Assembly: GCA_023429135.1 (NCBI GenBank)
Contig: JAEYWD010000124.1
Location: forward strand, 124,001 to 188,000
Direction: 5' to 3'
Length of the DNA: 64,000 nt
From: Bacteroidota bacterium
GTDB lineage: Bacteria > Bacteroidota > Bacteroidia > Bacteroidales > JAAUTT01
A program made the translations under genes and the position numbers. Below, piece after piece: positions 36,591 to 46,782 of the stretch. The notes beneath the pieces are model-generated. The model saw nothing but the letters and a program-made list of their open reading frames with translations. It made no database searches and was not told the DNA's origin. Position 1 is the stretch's first letter, and each line of letters starts with the position of its first letter.

Positions 36591-36894
36591 TTGAAGCCAG
36601 GCGTTTAGTTTATAGGCATAACAGCGGGTCGACAGACCACGTTCAACCCTGATCTTTTAAAATTTGTCTGTGGTCTGTGGCCAAAACTATTTTTTAAGAG
36701 CCTAATTCAATTAAATAAAAAATAGCTTATCTGTTTCGAAAAATTTGGTGAGTAGTTTCATAAACGGGCGTGTCATATTTTAAAAGAATTGATATTGCCC
36801 GTTTAATTTTTACGAAACAACAACTGAAATGAAAAATGTACCGGCCCGTTTTGCTTTGCTCGAAAAAATCTATAATCTCACAAAATAAACCAGA
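36591..36894. other. Spacer before the GH92 gene, with possible hairpin
   Basis: About 300 bp without a gene. AAACGGGC (36762-36769) pairs with GCCCGTTT (36797-36804), followed by AATTTTT; this could be a terminator for the plus strand, but its 27-nt loop is long. A second small inverted repeat (CAGACCAC / GTGGTCTG) lies at about 36635-36680. Confidence 0.45.
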
Positions 36895-39054
36895 ATGAAA
36901 AAAAATACAATCGTAGCTCTGCTGTTAATGATATCAGCTTTGGTCCATGCTCAAAGACCCCTCACCAGGTATGTAAATCCATTTCTGGGAACTGCCACTT
37001 TATGGGACAGTATCGATCTAGGTTACAAACCTACCGGCAGGTCATGGGGAGCCGAGGTATTCCCCGGAGCTTCACTGCCCAATGCCATGGTACAGGTAAC
37101 TCCTGTAACCCAGTTTGGTAGCGGATCGGGTTACCAGTATGAGGATACAGTAATTTTTGCCTTTTTTCATACAAGTATGGGGCATTGGAATCTGGGGCAT
37201 GTACCCGTTCTACCCTTTACAGGAGAAATTACGGCCAATAATTACCATTCCGGCTACAGTCATAGTAAAGAGTCGGCCAGTCCCGGTTATTACCAGGTTT
37301 ACCTTAATCGGTACGACATTAATGCCGAAATGACCTCCACGTTGCGCTGTGCTTATCACAAATTCACCTTTAAACCTAAGGCCGAAAAGAAGCTGTTGCT
37401 CAACCTGTCGCGCACAAACAGCAGGCGACCGGGCGTGCGATTCACCTTCAAACAGGTAGGCGAAAATACGTTTTCAGGTTCTCAGGGCACTGGCGAAGTG
37501 ATATACTTTTACGCTGTGTCCAATCACAAAATTGAAAGTACTGATTCTGTAATAAACAACAGAGAAAAGCTCACCATTATTAATTTTGCAGGCAAAAAGG
37601 GGCCGCTGGAGTTGAAGATTGGTTTTTCGTTTGTAAGTGTTGAAAAGGCCAAGAAAAACCTGGAAGCTGAAATGATGAAAAAATCTTTCGCACAGGTACT
37701 CGGAGAAGCTGATAAAACATGGGAAATCCTTTTATCGAAAATACAGGTAAGTGGCGGAACCGAAAAGGAAAAACGTACGTTTTACTCGTGCCTGTACCGC
37801 TCGTTTTTGTGGCCTGCCCTCCGCAGCGATGTGGATGGCGATTTTACCGATCAACGCCACAATGTAGTCAACACCGGGTATCATTATTATACCACTCCTG
37901 CATTATGGGATGATTATAGAAATAAACTGATATTATTGGGTATGATATCCCCTAGGGTAACTAACGATGTTATCAGTTCCATGGTTAACCGGGCAAAAAT
38001 TACTGGTTATCTGCCCACCTATTTCCACGGCGATCATGCCTCACCTTTTATTACAGGTTCGTATCTGCGTGGGTTGCGTGGCTATAACGTCGACAGTGCC
38101 TATTACTATATGCTGCGTAATGCTACGGTTGAAGACCCTACACCTTTGGCTCCGAATAAAGTAAGACCTTACCTCAACGAATATATCCAAAGAGGATGGA
38201 TTGCCGAAAATCGGGTTCCAAATCCTACTACTGAAACCGAAGTTGACCAGGCAAAAGCATCGGTTACAAAAACCCAGGAATATGCTTACGATGATTATGC
38301 TGTGGCGCTCCTGGCAAAGGAACTTGGCGATATGGATAACTATCGTATGTTGATGGAGCGAACTAGCAACTGGAAAAATCTTTTCGACCCTTCTACAGGC
38401 TTTATGCGCGGCCGACATGAAAACGGCGATTGGGTAACTCCATTTCATCCCGATTACCCTTATTATGTTTTTATGTATCGCGAAGCAACAGGCTGGCAAA
38501 CGACTTTTTTTGCTCCTCATGATCCAACAGGTCTCGTAAAGCTATTTCCAGACCAGAATGCTTTCGAGCAAAAGCTTGATTCGCTGTTTACCATTCCGTG
38601 GGGAGGGTATCAAGCAGCTAATTTTACCACCTTTATAGGACAGTATTGTCATGGTAACCAGCCTAATCACGGTATACCTTACATGTATTATTTTGTAGGT
38701 AAACAGGAAAAGGCCCAGGCTGTAATAGATACCATTATGAACCATTACTACAATATGGGCAAAGAAGGCCTTTCATATGCCGGTATGGACGATTCAGGCG
38801 GACTGTCGGCCTGGTACGTGTTTAATGCAATCGGACTATATACATTTTCGCCAGCGGACCCGGAATACATTGTTACAGTTCCCATTTTTGACCGCGTTAT
38901 TTTTGATATGGGTGGCACTCCGTTTACAATCAGGAAAATTAATAATGGAAGAAAGATCAGCGACGTTACTTACAATGGACAAAAGATCGATGGCTATTTT
39001 GTGAAGCACGATGATTTGAAAGAAGGCAAAGAACTGGTGATAACCACCGAATAA
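36895..39054 (+). CDS. GH92-family alpha-mannosidase-like glycoside hydrolase
   Basis: The 719-residue protein has a signal peptide (MKKNTIVALLLMISALVHAQ) and the GH92 pattern: YVNPFLGT, FPGASLPNAMVQVTPVT, FFHTSMGHWNLG, LWDDYRNK, the central EATGWQTTFFAPHDPTGL, YCHGNQPNHGIPYMY and the late YAGMDDSGGLSAWYVFNAIG. GH92 enzymes are calcium-dependent exo-alpha-mannosidases of the periplasm or surface. In the classical enzymes the HGNEP motif carries the general acid Glu; here it is Gln589 (codon 38659-38661). That change is known from members that cleave mannose-phosphate diesters. The dead GH2 gene before it suggests a former sugar-use locus. Confidence 0.9.
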   Translation: MKKNTIVALLLMISALVHAQRPLTRYVNPFLGTATLWDSIDLGYKPTGRSWGAEVFPGASLPNAMVQVTPVTQFGSGSGYQYEDTVIFAFFHTSMGHWNLGHVPVLPFTGEITANNYHSGYSHSKESASPGYYQVYLNRYDINAEMTSTLRCAYHKFTFKPKAEKKLLLNLSRTNSRRPGVRFTFKQVGENTFSGSQGTGEVIYFYAVSNHKIESTDSVINNREKLTIINFAGKKGPLELKIGFSFVSVEKAKKNLEAEMMKKSFAQVLGEADKTWEILLSKIQVSGGTEKEKRTFYSCLYRSFLWPALRSDVDGDFTDQRHNVVNTGYHYYTTPALWDDYRNKLILLGMISPRVTNDVISSMVNRAKITGYLPTYFHGDHASPFITGSYLRGLRGYNVDSAYYYMLRNATVEDPTPLAPNKVRPYLNEYIQRGWIAENRVPNPTTETEVDQAKASVTKTQEYAYDDYAVALLAKELGDMDNYRMLMERTSNWKNLFDPSTGFMRGRHENGDWVTPFHPDYPYYVFMYREATGWQTTFFAPHDPTGLVKLFPDQNAFEQKLDSLFTIPWGGYQAANFTTFIGQYCHGNQPNHGIPYMYYFVGKQEKAQAVIDTIMNHYYNMGKEGLSYAGMDDSGGLSAWYVFNAIGLYTFSPADPEYIVTVPIFDRVIFDMGGTPFTIRKINNGRKISDVTYNGQKIDGYFVKHDDLKEGKELVITTE

Positions 39055-39072
39055 AATAGAAACAAAAAACAG

Positions 39073-39210
39073 GAGGCTGTGTGTAAAGTAAATAATATGG
39101 ATTCAGCTTATTGTCAAAGACTTAAAGGAAATTGTTTGTTAAGATTTTATTTCTTAGTGATTTCCTTGTAAGTTTTTCTTTGTGGCTCAAAATACTTTTC
39201 ACACAGCCTT
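39073..39210. repeat. MITE-like element with 18-bp inverted ends
   Basis: GAGGCTGTGTGTAAAGTA (39073-39090) and the complement of 39193-39210 match at 16 of 18 positions. A second, inner inverted repeat (CTTAAAGGAAAT / ATTTCCTTGTAAG) lies near 39121-39172. The whole element is 138 bp, codes for nothing, and resembles insertion-sequence ends without a transposase. It also separates the convergent GH92 and trpB2 genes. Confidence 0.6.
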
Positions 39211-39221
39211 GGTATGATATT

Positions 39222-40574
39222 CTAACTCTCCAACTGCGCCAGACTTGCTCTTATTTCCTCATCGGTAACTTCATGATCTTCCAGATTGCCGGCCAGGTAT
39301 TGGTCGTAAGCGGTAAGGTCTATTACGCCATTTCCTGAGAGGTTGAAAAGAATATTTTTCGCTTTTCCTTCAATTTTGGCTTGCTGAGCTTCGCGTATGG
39401 CAACTGCAATGGCGTGGGTCGATTCAGGAGCCGGTATAATGCCTTCAGTGCGGGCAAACAGAATTCCTGCTTCGAAGCTTTCGAGCTGTTTTACGCTTTG
39501 GGCTTCCATCAGCTTGTCCTTCAATAACTGGCTCACAATGCTGCCGGCGCCATGGTAACGTAAACCACCTGCATGGATGTTATCTGGAATAAAATTATGT
39601 CCTAAAGTATACATGGGCAGCAATGGCGTTAACCCCACTGTATCGCCAAAATCGTACTGAAAGCGTCCCCGTGTGAGTTTGGGGCACGATGCAGGTTCTG
39701 CTGCTATTACCCTGGACTTTCTTCCCTGGGTGAAGTTGTATTGCAGGAACGGAAATGAAATGCCGGCAAAGTTTGAGCCTCCGCCAAAACATCCGATTAC
39801 GATATCCGGATAATCTCCCGTCATTTCCATTTGTTTTAGGGCTTCAAGGCCAATAACCGTCTGGTGTAATAACACGTGGTTCAGTACCGACCCAAGCGAA
39901 TATTTGGTATTTTCGTCCTTGGCAGCCATTTCAACAGCTTCGGAGATGGCTATGCCCAAACTTCCGGGAGTGTCGGGGAATTCAGCCAATATTTTACGGC
40001 CTGCTTCGGTAAGGCTACTTGGGGAAGCAACCACATCGGCGCCCCAGGTGTTCATCATCATTTTGCGGTATGGTTTCTGATGATAGCTTACCTTCACCAT
40101 AAATATTTTCAGATCGATTCCGAAATGCTGTGTGGCAAAGCTCAATGCGCTCCCCCACTGACCAGCTCCGGTTTCGGTGGTAATTCTTTTTACACCTTCC
40201 TTGAAATTATAATATGCCTGAGGAATGGCTGTATTGGGTTTGTGCGATCCCGCAGGACTCACCCCTTCGTTCTTAAAATATATTTTTGCTGGCGTTCCTA
40301 ATGCTTTTTCAAGCTGATAAGCACGGATTAGCGGGGTAGGGCGCCAAATTTTGTAAAGATCCTGAACCTCTTCCGGTATTTCAATCCACTTTTCAGTCGA
40401 AACTTCCTGCTTGATCAGTTCCATTGGGAATAACGGAGCAAGCATTTCTGGACCGATAGGTTGTTTGGTGCCTGGATGTAACGGAGGCATAGGTTTATTA
40501 GGCATATCGGCCATAATGTTATACCAGTGAGTGGGCATCTCATTTTCGTTCAGATAGATCTTCTTACTATTCAT
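39222..40574 (-). CDS. trpB: TrpB2-type tryptophan synthase beta subunit
   Basis: From ATG 40572-40574 (MNSKKIYLNENEMPTHWYN) the product has 450 residues; a longer reading to 40619 adds 15 unlikely residues. The PLP lysine lies in GVSPAGSHKPNTA, with ETGAGQWGSALSFA, the phosphate-binding CFGGGSNFAG and the C-terminal NLSGNGVIDL. The N-terminal MPPLHPGT extension and the length mark the TrpB2 group, which is often encoded outside the trp operon and joins indole and serine without TrpA. It follows gltB-gltD in the same direction, with an 80-bp palindromic repeat between. Confidence 0.93.
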   Translation of the reverse strand: MNSKKIYLNENEMPTHWYNIMADMPNKPMPPLHPGTKQPIGPEMLAPLFPMELIKQEVSTEKWIEIPEEVQDLYKIWRPTPLIRAYQLEKALGTPAKIYFKNEGVSPAGSHKPNTAIPQAYYNFKEGVKRITTETGAGQWGSALSFATQHFGIDLKIFMVKVSYHQKPYRKMMMNTWGADVVASPSSLTEAGRKILAEFPDTPGSLGIAISEAVEMAAKDENTKYSLGSVLNHVLLHQTVIGLEALKQMEMTGDYPDIVIGCFGGGSNFAGISFPFLQYNFTQGRKSRVIAAEPASCPKLTRGRFQYDFGDTVGLTPLLPMYTLGHNFIPDNIHAGGLRYHGAGSIVSQLLKDKLMEAQSVKQLESFEAGILFARTEGIIPAPESTHAIAVAIREAQQAKIEGKAKNILFNLSGNGVIDLTAYDQYLAGNLEDHEVTDEEIRASLAQLES

Positions 40575-40606
40575 TGGGCAGTTAATTATTAGGTTGAAAA
40601 TATAAT

Positions 40607-40687
40607 TAGTCGATAGCAATTAGTCCATAGTCTATAGCCAATACAAAAATGTATTTATCTGGACTATGGACCATTGACTATGGACTA
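40607..40687. repeat. Palindromic spacer repeat, copy 1
   Basis: Runs such as TAGTCCATAGTCTATAGCCA and their complement (GGACTATGGACCATTGACTA) form an imperfect hairpin between gltD and trpB2. The same words recur at 42155-42240 and 47837-47954. Confidence 0.75.
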
Positions 40688-40690
40688 ACA

Positions 40691-42112
40691 TTAAATACTA
40701 TTCAAATACTTATTTACCGCAGCGGCAGCCTGACGTCCGGAGTAGATAGCTCTTACCACCAGACTGGCTCCCGAAACGGTATCGCCGGCAGCAAATACTT
40801 TGGGTACTGAGGTCTGGAAGTTGTCAATCTTCACATTTCCGCGGGCATCGTATTCGCATCCCAGATCGTCGAGTAAACCTGTATGGGTGCAGTGTACAAA
40901 ACCCATCGAAAGTAAAACAAGCTGAGCTGGTATGACATGCTTGGTACCTTCAACCTCAATCATGCTCATTTTTCCGGTATTATCCTTCAACCATTTTACT
41001 TCAACTACTTCAACACCTGTTACTGAACCGTTTTCGCCGATGAAACGCTTGGTTGCGAGACTCCATTTGCGGTTACAACCTTCTTCGTGCGAACTGGAAG
41101 TTTTTAATATTGTAGGATAGAATGGCCATGGAGTTTCTGAATTCTTATGTTCCGGTGGTTTTGGCAATATTTCAATCTGAGTAATATTGCGTGCTCCCTG
41201 ACGAACTGATGTTCCAACACAGTCCGATCCGGTATCTCCACCTCCAATTACAAGCACATCTTTATTTTTTGCAAGAAGTCTTTCTTCGTCACTGAATTGT
41301 TTGCCATTTACCACACGGTTTTGCTGGGTAAGAAAATCCATAGCAAAGTGAATCCCCTTTAAATCTCGTCCTTCGGCGGGAAGATCACGGGGAACCATGG
41401 CGCCTACGGTGAGGCATACGGCATCGAATTTTTCAAGAAGTTCTGCTGCCGATATATCTTTGCCAACTTCGGTGCTGGTCTGGAAAATCAGACCTTCAGC
41501 TTCCAGAACTTTCAAACGACGGTCAATTACCTGTTTCGAAAGCTTGAAATCGGGGATACCAAAACGCAGCAAACCACCTATCGCCTCATCTCTTTCAAAG
41601 AGAGTAACGGTATGACCGGCTCTGTTTAGCAGCGTAGCGGCTTGCAGACCGGCAGGTCCCGAGCCGATTACTGCAACTTTTTTGCCTGTCCGGAACTTGG
41701 GTGGCTGTGGTTTGATAAAACCATCGGCAAAAGCGCGTTCTACAATGGAGGCTTCGTTTTCACGAATGGTCACCGGAGCATCATGCAAATTGAGTGTACA
41801 CGATTTTTCGCATGGGGCCGGACAAATACGACCGGTAAATTCCGGAAAATCGTTTGTGGAATGAAGCAGCTCACTGGCTTTTTTCCATTCGCCACGGTAT
41901 AATAAATCCTGCCATTCGGGAATAATACTTTTCACGGGACATGCCCAGTTGCAATAAGGAACACCACAGTCCATACAACGCGATGCCTGTAATTTCCGGT
42001 CCTCGGCATTTAAGGTCTGTTCAACCTCTCCATAATCGTAAACCCTTTCGTTTATCGGTCTGTTTCCCGCTTCTTTTCTTTCTACCAGCAGAAATCCTTT
42101 AGGATTGCCCAT
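40691..42112 (-). CDS. gltD: Glutamate synthase small subunit
   Basis: The 473-residue protein has the N-terminal Fe-S cluster domain (CMDCGVPYCNWACPV, CPAPCEKSC), an FAD-binding motif (VAVIGSGPAGLQAATLLNRAG) and an NADPH-binding motif (VLVIGGGDTGSDCVG). It feeds electrons from NADPH to the large subunit, which makes two glutamates from glutamine and 2-oxoglutarate. It lies 120 bp after gltB, with repeat copy 2 between, and is followed by trpB2. Confidence 0.96.
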   Translation of the reverse strand: MGNPKGFLLVERKEAGNRPINERVYDYGEVEQTLNAEDRKLQASRCMDCGVPYCNWACPVKSIIPEWQDLLYRGEWKKASELLHSTNDFPEFTGRICPAPCEKSCTLNLHDAPVTIRENEASIVERAFADGFIKPQPPKFRTGKKVAVIGSGPAGLQAATLLNRAGHTVTLFERDEAIGGLLRFGIPDFKLSKQVIDRRLKVLEAEGLIFQTSTEVGKDISAAELLEKFDAVCLTVGAMVPRDLPAEGRDLKGIHFAMDFLTQQNRVVNGKQFSDEERLLAKNKDVLVIGGGDTGSDCVGTSVRQGARNITQIEILPKPPEHKNSETPWPFYPTILKTSSSHEEGCNRKWSLATKRFIGENGSVTGVEVVEVKWLKDNTGKMSMIEVEGTKHVIPAQLVLLSMGFVHCTHTGLLDDLGCEYDARGNVKIDNFQTSVPKVFAAGDTVSGASLVVRAIYSGRQAAAAVNKYLNSI

Positions 42113-42154
42113 ATATGTTTTAATTTTTGTTCAGTTTATAATATATTTTCTGTG

Positions 42155-42240
42155 AGTCGATAGCTTTTAGTCCATGGTCCATAGCCAATACAATGTACAT
42201 TCGGCTATAGACCATCGACTATGGACTATTGACTAATAGT
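42155..42240. repeat. Palindromic spacer repeat, copy 2 (overlaps gltB stop)
   Basis: The same AGTCGATAG, TTAGTCCATGGTCCATAGCC and GGACTATTGACTA words as in copy 1. The right end runs over the gltB stop codon (TAG at 42233-42235), so the last codons of gltB border on or derive from the repeat. Confidence 0.75.
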
Positions 42241-45200
42241 CATACTCCACATTTGCAATTTTCTTCTTGATTGCTTCAATGCGTTCTTCCTCAAGTACCT
42301 TTTTGTATTCAATGGGGGTTACCTTGATGAATTCAGTAACGTAATTGGCCCAATTATCAAGAATTTTCTTTGCCAGCGGACTTTCGGTATACTGATAGTG
42401 GCGGGTGATCAGGTCTTTCAGTTCTTTCTGATCCTGCATATCTTCCAGCAGTGTCAGTTCAACCATTCCCATATTACAGAAATAATCGAAGTTACCGTCT
42501 ACATTCAGCACATAAGCAATACCACCGCTCATACCGGCAGCGAAGTTACGGCCTGTGCGACCCAGCACAACAGTACGGCCACCAGTCATATATTCACAGC
42601 AGTGGTCGCCGGCACCTTCAACAACAGCAATGGCGCCCGAGTTACGTACACAGAAACGTTCGCCTGCAATACCGTTGATATATACCTCGCCACTTGTGGC
42701 TCCGTAAAGTACAGTGTTACCAATAATCACGTTTTCTTCAGGCTGATAGGTGATTCCCTTTGGAGGAACAACTACTATCTTACCACCGGAGAGACCTTTA
42801 CCCATGTAGTCGTTGGCGTCACCTTCAAGTTTGAAGCTGATACCCCGTGCAAGGAAAGCCCCAAAACTTTGTCCGGCTGAACCTCTGAAAGTAATATTAA
42901 TGGTATCTTCAGGCAGACCTGCATTTCCATATTTTTTGGCTACAACACCCGAGAGCATGGCCCCGGCGGTACGGTCGGTATTTTTAATCTCTTTTTCAAG
43001 AGTAACTTTTTTCTTTTCATTAATTGCCGGTTGAGCAACTTTGATAAGTTCCTGATCCAAAACTTCTTCCAGTTTATGATTTTGTTCTTTCACATGGCAA
43101 ATACGGTTTACTTTCACTTCTTCAGGAACATAAAGTATTTGCTCCAGGCTCAGGTTCTTGGCCTTCCAATGGTCGGGTTGAGGTTTGAAAGTAAGCAGAT
43201 CGGTACGGCCAACGATATCGGAGAATTTGGTGAAACCAAGAGCGGCAAGGTGTTCGCGGATATCTTCGGCGATAAAGTTAAAGAAATTCACCAGATAATC
43301 GGCTTTTCCGATAAAGTGCTTGCGGAGGCGTTCATCCTGGGTAGCAACCCCAACCGGACAGGTATTCAAGTGACACTTACGCATCATGATGCAACCCAGA
43401 ACGATCAGGGATGAAGTTGAGAAACCAAATTCCTCGGCACCGAGCATACCCATCAGGATCACATCAAGTCCTGTTTTTAGCTGACCGTCGGTTTGTAACC
43501 TTACTTTGTCGCGGAGGTTATTCATAACCAAGACCTGCTGGGTCTCCGAAATGCCAAGTTCTACAGGTAAACCTGCATGTTTAATGGAACTCGAAGGACT
43601 TGCACCTGTACCACCTTCACAACCCGAGATGAGGATCATATCGGCTTTTGCTTTGGCAACACCTGCAGCGATTGTTCCTACACCTGTTTCGGCTACCAGT
43701 TTCACACTTACACGAGCGGCGGGGTTCACATTTTTCAGGTCGAAGATAAGCTGTGCAAGGTCTTCGATAGAATAAATATCGTGATGCGGCGGAGGTGAAA
43801 TAAGCGAAATGCCAGGTATAGAGTGACGGGTTTTGGCAATAATCTTATCTACCTTGTAGCCTGGCAACTGACCACCTTCGCCGGGTTTTGCACCCTGGGC
43901 AATTTTGATCTGTAGCTCATCGGCATTTACAAGATATTCGGCAGTTACACCAAAACGACCGGAGGCCACTTGCTTAATGGCACTGCGGGCATTTGTGCCA
44001 TCAGCGCGTGGTATAAAACGTTCCGGGTCTTCTCCACCTTCACCAGTGTTACTTTTACCACCAAGTTTGTTCATGGCAATGGCCAGCGCTTCGTGGGCTT
44101 CGCGGCTGATAGAACCGTACGACATGGCTCCGGTTACAAAACGTTTTGTGATTTCCGAAGCGGGCTCAACCTGTGAAATATCTATTGGGTTGGACTTATA
44201 CCGCATGAAATCCCTGAGGAAAACATGCTCGGGTCGCTCGTTTACAATTTTTGCGTATTCCTTATACTTCCTGTAATCGCCGGTTCTGGTAGCCCATTGT
44301 AAAGTTGCAATGGTTTCGGGATTCCAGGCATGTTGCTCACCACCGTTACGGAAATGATAGAATCCGGGGTTAGGCAACAGGTTCAGATTTCTGTTTTCGA
44401 GATATGCTTCACGGTGAGGAATCAATGCTTCTTCGGCAAGTTCTTCCAGACCGATGCCGCCGATACGAGACACAGTGCCTGCAAAATAGGTATCAATAAC
44501 ATCTTCTTTTATACCTACGGCTTCAAATATCTGAGCAGCACGGTAGCTTCTCAGGGTTGAAATACCCATTTTCGAGAGCACTTTCAGGATACCTTTATTA
44601 ACTGATTTGATATAGTTATCCTGTGCCTTCTGGTAGTCGATCTGGATTGCTTTCTGTTTTACTAGATCATCAAGTACTCCAAAAGCAAGGTATGGGTTGA
44701 TGGCGCTTGCACCGTAACCGAACAGGAGCGCAAAATGCATCACTTCACGAGGTTCTGCTGTTTCCATCACAAGGTCGATCTGCATACGCTTGCGCTTGTC
44801 GATAAGGTGGTGGTGAACTGCTGAAATAGCCAGCAGAGATGGAATGGGAGCCATTGCATCGGATACGCCGCGGTCGGAGAGAATGATGAAGTTTTTTCCA
44901 TTATCCACAGCTTCTTCGGCTTTGAGGCAAATATCTGCGATAGCTTTTCTTAATCCTTCAGCTTTATCAGCCACCGGGAAAAGAATAGGAATTACTACTG
45001 ACGAGAATCCTTTATATTTTAAGTTCTTGATGATATCGAACTGGGTATTTGTAATTACCGGAGTGGTAAGCTTGATGGTCTTACAGTGGTCAGGCGAAGC
45101 ATCCAGCGGATTTTTCTGCAAAGCACCGATATATCCGGTTAACGACATAACAAGTTCTTCGCGGATGGGGTCAATGGGAGGATTGGTAACCTGAGCGAAC

Positions 45201-46747
45201 AACTGGCGGAAATAGTTGAACAAGCGTTGTGGTTTCTGCGAAAGCAAAGCCACAGGAGTATCATTACCCATCGAAGATGTTGATTCTTTCCCTTCTACAG
45301 CCATCGGGGTCATCAATAATTCCACATCTTCCTTGGTGTAACCGAAAGCACGCATCATAGTTGGCAATTCCGAAACCGAGTTGGATATTTCGCGACCACT
45401 GGAAAGGTCGGTCATGTTTACGCGGTTATGAGCGAGCCAGTCGAGATAAGGCTGATCTTTAGCAAGCTGAGCTTTGAGTTCAGCGTCGTACATGACTTTA
45501 CCTTCCTTAGTGTCTACAAGTAACATTTTCCCGGGACGCAGACGGCCTTTTTCCTTGATTTTCTCAGGAGCAATGCTCTGAACACCTGTTTCCGAGCCCA
45601 TTATTAAAAGTCCGTCCTTAGTTATGAGATAGCGTGAAGGACGAAGTCCGTTGCGGTCGAGCATACCACCGGCATAACGGCCATCGGTGAATACAAGCGA
45701 TGCAGGACCATCCCAAGGTTCCATAAAGGTGGAGTGATATTCGTAAAATGCTCTCAACTCCTCAGGAATTGGATTCTTTTTGTTCCAAGATTCGGGAATA
45801 AGCATTGCCAGTGCATGAGGCAGTGAACGTCCTGCCTGAACAAGGAATTCGAGTACATTGTCGAGCGAGGCAGAGTCGCTCTTTTCAGCTTCAATAATCG
45901 GGTAAATTTCTTTCAGGTCGCCAAGTAAACTAGAGTTTAACACCGACTCGCGTGCTTCCATCCAGAAACGGTTTCCTTTAATGGTGTTGATTTCACCATT
46001 ATGTCCCAGCAAACGGAAAGGCTGAGCCAGATCCCAGGTTGGGAAGGTATTGGTACTGAAACGGGAGTGAACCAGGGCAATGGCGCTGGTAAAGTTTTCG
46101 TTTGTAAGATCGGGGAAATAGGTCCTCAATTGAAGACTGGTGAGCATTCCCTTGTAAGTCATACTTTTCGTGGAAAGACTCACAATATAGAAAGCCCTTT
46201 TATTATTAATATTTGAATTGGCTATAGCCTTTTCAACTTTTTTGCGGATAATATATAGTTTACGCTCCAGTTCGTCTTGTTCGCATAGTCCGCAAACAAA
46301 TATCTGTTTGGTAACGGGTTCGCTCGAACGGGAAATGGCGCCAAGGATGTTGCTGTTAACAGGAACATCGCGTGTAGGTAAAAGGCGTAATCCTTCATTT
46401 TTAACAACATCAGCCAGAGTCTTTTCACAAAACTCAGCTTCTTTTTTGTCTTTCGGAAGAAACATCAAACCTGTTCCATACTTTCCTCTTTCAGGAACGG
46501 CAATTCCCTGGAGAAGGATAAATTCATGAGGTATCTGTACGGTAATACCCGCACCATCACCTGTTTCGTTATCGGCACTTTCTGCACCACGGTGATTCAG
46601 GTTTTCTAACACCTGCAATCCGCCTTCAACAATGTCGTGCGATTTGCTGCCATTGATCTGTACAACCAGTCCAATACCGCAGTTGTCGTGTTCGAATTCC
46701 GGGCGGTACAACCCGGCAGCCTTTGGATTACTTCCTTGCATATTCAA
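42233..46747 (-). CDS. gltB: Glutamate synthase large subunit
   Basis: The 1504-residue protein has an N-terminal glutaminase domain whose catalytic Cys23 (EHDNCGIGLVVQ) is normally freed by removal of the leader peptide. It is followed by the central domain, the FMN-binding synthase domain with Fe-S cysteines (CIMMRKCHLNTCPVGVATQ) and the C-terminal beta-helix with repeated G-x-x-G-x-G motifs (GAILSGVVAKKYGNAG region). It works with GltD in ammonia assimilation. Length is typical. A promoter, leader ORF and terminator-like hairpin precede it (46783-46972). Confidence 0.96.
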   Translation of the reverse strand: MNMQGSNPKAAGLYRPEFEHDNCGIGLVVQINGSKSHDIVEGGLQVLENLNHRGAESADNETGDGAGITVQIPHEFILLQGIAVPERGKYGTGLMFLPKDKKEAEFCEKTLADVVKNEGLRLLPTRDVPVNSNILGAISRSSEPVTKQIFVCGLCEQDELERKLYIIRKKVEKAIANSNINNKRAFYIVSLSTKSMTYKGMLTSLQLRTYFPDLTNENFTSAIALVHSRFSTNTFPTWDLAQPFRLLGHNGEINTIKGNRFWMEARESVLNSSLLGDLKEIYPIIEAEKSDSASLDNVLEFLVQAGRSLPHALAMLIPESWNKKNPIPEELRAFYEYHSTFMEPWDGPASLVFTDGRYAGGMLDRNGLRPSRYLITKDGLLIMGSETGVQSIAPEKIKEKGRLRPGKMLLVDTKEGKVMYDAELKAQLAKDQPYLDWLAHNRVNMTDLSSGREISNSVSELPTMMRAFGYTKEDVELLMTPMAVEGKESTSSMGNDTPVALLSQKPQRLFNYFRQLFAQVTNPPIDPIREELVMSLTGYIGALQKNPLDASPDHCKTIKLTTPVITNTQFDIIKNLKYKGFSSVVIPILFPVADKAEGLRKAIADICLKAEEAVDNGKNFIILSDRGVSDAMAPIPSLLAISAVHHHLIDKRKRMQIDLVMETAEPREVMHFALLFGYGASAINPYLAFGVLDDLVKQKAIQIDYQKAQDNYIKSVNKGILKVLSKMGISTLRSYRAAQIFEAVGIKEDVIDTYFAGTVSRIGGIGLEELAEEALIPHREAYLENRNLNLLPNPGFYHFRNGGEQHAWNPETIATLQWATRTGDYRKYKEYAKIVNERPEHVFLRDFMRYKSNPIDISQVEPASEITKRFVTGAMSYGSISREAHEALAIAMNKLGGKSNTGEGGEDPERFIPRADGTNARSAIKQVASGRFGVTAEYLVNADELQIKIAQGAKPGEGGQLPGYKVDKIIAKTRHSIPGISLISPPPHHDIYSIEDLAQLIFDLKNVNPAARVSVKLVAETGVGTIAAGVAKAKADMILISGCEGGTGASPSSSIKHAGLPVELGISETQQVLVMNNLRDKVRLQTDGQLKTGLDVILMGMLGAEEFGFSTSSLIVLGCIMMRKCHLNTCPVGVATQDERLRKHFIGKADYLVNFFNFIAEDIREHLAALGFTKFSDIVGRTDLLTFKPQPDHWKAKNLSLEQILYVPEEVKVNRICHVKEQNHKLEEVLDQELIKVAQPAINEKKKVTLEKEIKNTDRTAGAMLSGVVAKKYGNAGLPEDTINITFRGSAGQSFGAFLARGISFKLEGDANDYMGKGLSGGKIVVVPPKGITYQPEENVIIGNTVLYGATSGEVYINGIAGERFCVRNSGAIAVVEGAGDHCCEYMTGGRTVVLGRTGRNFAAGMSGGIAYVLNVDGNFDYFCNMGMVELTLLEDMQDQKELKDLITRHYQYTESPLAKKILDNWANYVTEFIKVTPIEYKKVLEEERIEAIKKKIANVEYDY

Positions 46748-46782
46748 TCAACCTTTTGTTTAAATTCGTTCCTTTTGTAAAT

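Noticed and set aside
40575..40619. Upstream start for trpB2 at 40619
   Set aside because: The added residues are hydrophobic and unlike the family; the repeat copy 1 begins in this region.
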